Shown here: positions 62,100 to 64,000 of the stretch, one piece after another | Numbering within the stretch: position 1 is the first letter of the stretch | How the letters are laid out: each line of letters opens with the position of its first letter | Assembly (NCBI RefSeq): GCF_003254395.2 | Contig: NC_037653.1 | Span: 248,001 to 312,000, forward strand | Direction of reading: 5' to 3' | DNA: 64,000 nucleotides | DNA from: Apis mellifera | Taxonomy: Eukaryota; Arthropoda; Insecta; Hymenoptera; Apidae | Notes under the pieces: generated by a model | Told to the model about the DNA's origin: nothing | Database searches by the model: none | What the model saw: only the letters and a program-made list of their open reading frames with translations | Position numbers and translations under genes: made by a program

Positions 62100-62240
62100 A
62101 TGGTCAAAGCAGATAAGATAATTAATACCCTCGCAGATATTATACCCAATCTGTACAGAATCATCTCAGAAGAAATTCTGTAAGTTTGGCGAACAATTAC
62201 ACTGTACAACAATTGTAAGAGAATTTAACATATCCTGAAA
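62100..62240 (+). pseudogene. Possible LINE reverse-transcriptase scrap (weak)
   Basis: An ATG at 62,100 opens MVKADKIINTLADIIPNLYR, then IISEEIL, stop, VWRTITLYNN. The spacing of K-A, L-A, P-N and a following S-E-E...L recalls the segment after the catalytic YADD region of R1/Jockey-type non-LTR reverse transcriptases, where A..LA.LMPN.GGP......L is common. The match is short, lacks the GGP and the catalytic motif, and a stop follows after 27 codons, so it may be chance. The DNA is clearly less AT-rich here (CCCTCGCAGATATTATACCC). Confidence 0.15.
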
Positions 62241-64000
62241 CGAATGGCAAAGATTTATATCATTTCGCACGATTTTTTATATATTTATAAATAGTAGATA
62301 ACTATCCATGATATAATAGTCATGATACAAGGAAAAAAAATTATAAATCCACGTTCTCGTGAATAAATAAAAAACTGACAATCGTTGATTAATAAATAGA
62401 ATAAGATGCAACATTGCAAACAATTAAACAAACAAGCTTTCGAGAGACAAATAACCGATCTCCTGTTTTTTTTTCTCTAATTTGCGAAATTTTTAAACTT
62501 TTGCTAATGACATCCTTTGAATAATTTAAAATATTTTGAATTTTTAAACTATACTAAATTAAAATTCTCAGATAACTATTGTTAAATTATTAAATTATAA
62601 GTAATTTGAAATCACTTTGTGAAATGAAAAGATGAAGAAAGAAGAAATTTATAAATGTATATATATTTGTGCAATGTTTTACATTTTTGCATGTCTTTTG
62701 AGTCAAAGTGAATATAATCTTAAGTTATTTCTATATATGTATGATCTTATTCATATGGGTAATAATTTTTTTGATCTTTCAAATTTATAGAATTTGATTG
62801 TATAATTTGATTGAAATACGTTGCCTATTTTAAATATTTTGTTATTCTGTTACGTGATCCATTTATCGCAATGTTGTTAATTTTCTTATTTTAATGTTTC
62901 CAAAGTTATAATATTAAAAAGTTATAAATTTTAAGAGAAGTTTTTTGCATAATTCATCAACATAAATATCGGTCGCAGTAATCAAGCAATGATGATGAAT
63001 TTATTGAAGATTTTAATTTGGAAAATAAAATACAGTATATAAGTTATATATGCAATATTATTAAATTATTAATTAAATAAGAAAGAATAAAACAGAAGAT
63101 CCAGAAATGACATAATCTGATATGAAGAAGAAAAATAAATTTTTCGTCCAAAAAGGATTGATTCATTGATATTAATTGATATAATATTGATTCAGATTTC
63201 TTCCGAATTGTATAATTCCGATTGTATAAAGTCAATACATATATTTCGATTATTTTTCATCGATAAAAGATTACTAGAAATAGTCGCTCAAATAAATCCG
63301 AAAGAATACTGAAACAAAACAATCTAGCAAACCAACCAATTTGCAATAATTGGATATACCTATGTCAGGAATTACATATTAAACATAGTATATAAGTTTT
63401 ATTATATAATAAAATAATTATATAATAAATAAGATAAAAAATTGATACGAGGTCCCAGTATTATTTTCTTTTTTTAATAATAATTTTAAAAGAACAATTT
63501 TTTCAAATTTTCTTAATGTTTCATTTATACAGTATCTGGCTTATCTCAAATAATTCAAATATATCAAAAAATATGAAGGATACGAAAAAATGTTTCAGAC
63601 AAAAGTTGTTAAAAAAATATAATATTAAAATATAAAATTACAATATTAATAATTTTTTTTACAAATGGATATAAAGATATCATATGAAGATCAATTTTAA
63701 TTTTTCAAATGGATTAATTTTTATTATACTTGTATATTTATTATAATTGATACAGTTTATTATTTTCTGCAGTATTTATGTCGTTTTTAATAATCTTTAA
63801 TTTAGAAAATATTATAATTTAAAGTTCAAAAATTTATCATATGAAAGACAAGGAATACGAAAAGTCATTACCTGCTTTTCTTATTATATTTTATATATTT
63901 TATGTGATAAATTATATAAAATTCAAATTACAATATATCTTAAATTAAAAATTTTCGACATAAATAACTTAATTTTTTTTGTAGCAAATAATGAATTTCA
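62241..64000. other. AT-rich end of window, nothing recognised
   Basis: AT-rich to the end. One short acidic frame (NDDEFIEDFNLENKIQYISY, about 62,988-63,047) recalls transposase N-termini but is too short to assign. The 63-codon minus frame at 63,044-63,235 is not recognised. Confidence 0.45.

Overview
This 64 kb window is very AT-rich, repeat-dense eukaryotic DNA. I can support no intact host protein-coding gene, no tRNA or rRNA gene and no prokaryotic feature. Very low GC, constant homopolymer and TA runs, and decayed insect-type DNA transposons (mariner, piggyBac, a Tc1/IS630-like fragment, a pogo/Jerky-like tail) fit an insect. A honey-bee-like hymenopteran is my best guess from composition and repeat content, but this is inference.

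Left part (about 2.1-11.8 kb): copy A of a large diverged duplication whose copy B lies at about 22.1-26.7 kb. Both copies carry, on the + strand, the wreck of the same protein. Pieced frame by frame it resembles a repeat-associated, uncharacterised arthropod protein family I know only from its conserved C-terminal motifs. Copy A is swollen by a GC-richer block with a two-level tandem array of 17- and 18-bp units (3.6-5.6 kb), by a 521-bp internally deleted mariner (6,164-6,684), and by extra sequence at about 9.6-10.1 kb. A short non-coding repeat occurs in both copies but at different places (11.55-11.84 and 23.39-23.67 kb).

12-22 kb: a faint minus-strand first-exon candidate at 13.5 kb; a piggyBac pseudogene (14.8-17.15 kb) whose last catalytic segment is tandemly triplicated; two tandem arrays (18.84-19.58 and 19.99-20.33 kb) separated by a Tc1/IS630-like transposase fragment; and a local AT-rich duplication near 21 kb.

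26.7-42.3 kb: an unclassified decayed coding block (27.2-27.95 kb), a second piggyBac relic (28.0-28.2 kb), and a dispersed 0.5-1 kb repeat family 'X' with direct copies at 31.7, 35.7 and 36.9 kb and an inverted one at 41.8 kb. A satellite-like array of about 165-bp units (32.2-34.77 kb) is embedded between the first two X copies. A 368-bp foldback element with inverted termini and a central hairpin sits at 38.6-38.95 kb, and a less AT-rich, possibly host-derived island at 39.7-40.6 kb.

42-64 kb: mostly featureless AT-rich sequence, T-rich on the + strand to about 51 kb and A-rich after about 57 kb. It contains a 138-codon minus-strand open frame (48.1-48.5 kb), a pogo/Jerky-like zinc-finger tail (52.06-52.22 kb), a less AT-rich island (53.2-53.8 kb) beside a minus-strand open frame, a third piggyBac relic (54.37-54.61 kb), a small tandem array (60.42-60.93 kb) and a doubtful LINE reverse-transcriptase scrap (62.1 kb). 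Nothing here looks like working genes acting together; the window reads as a transposon graveyard, possibly intergenic or intronic.
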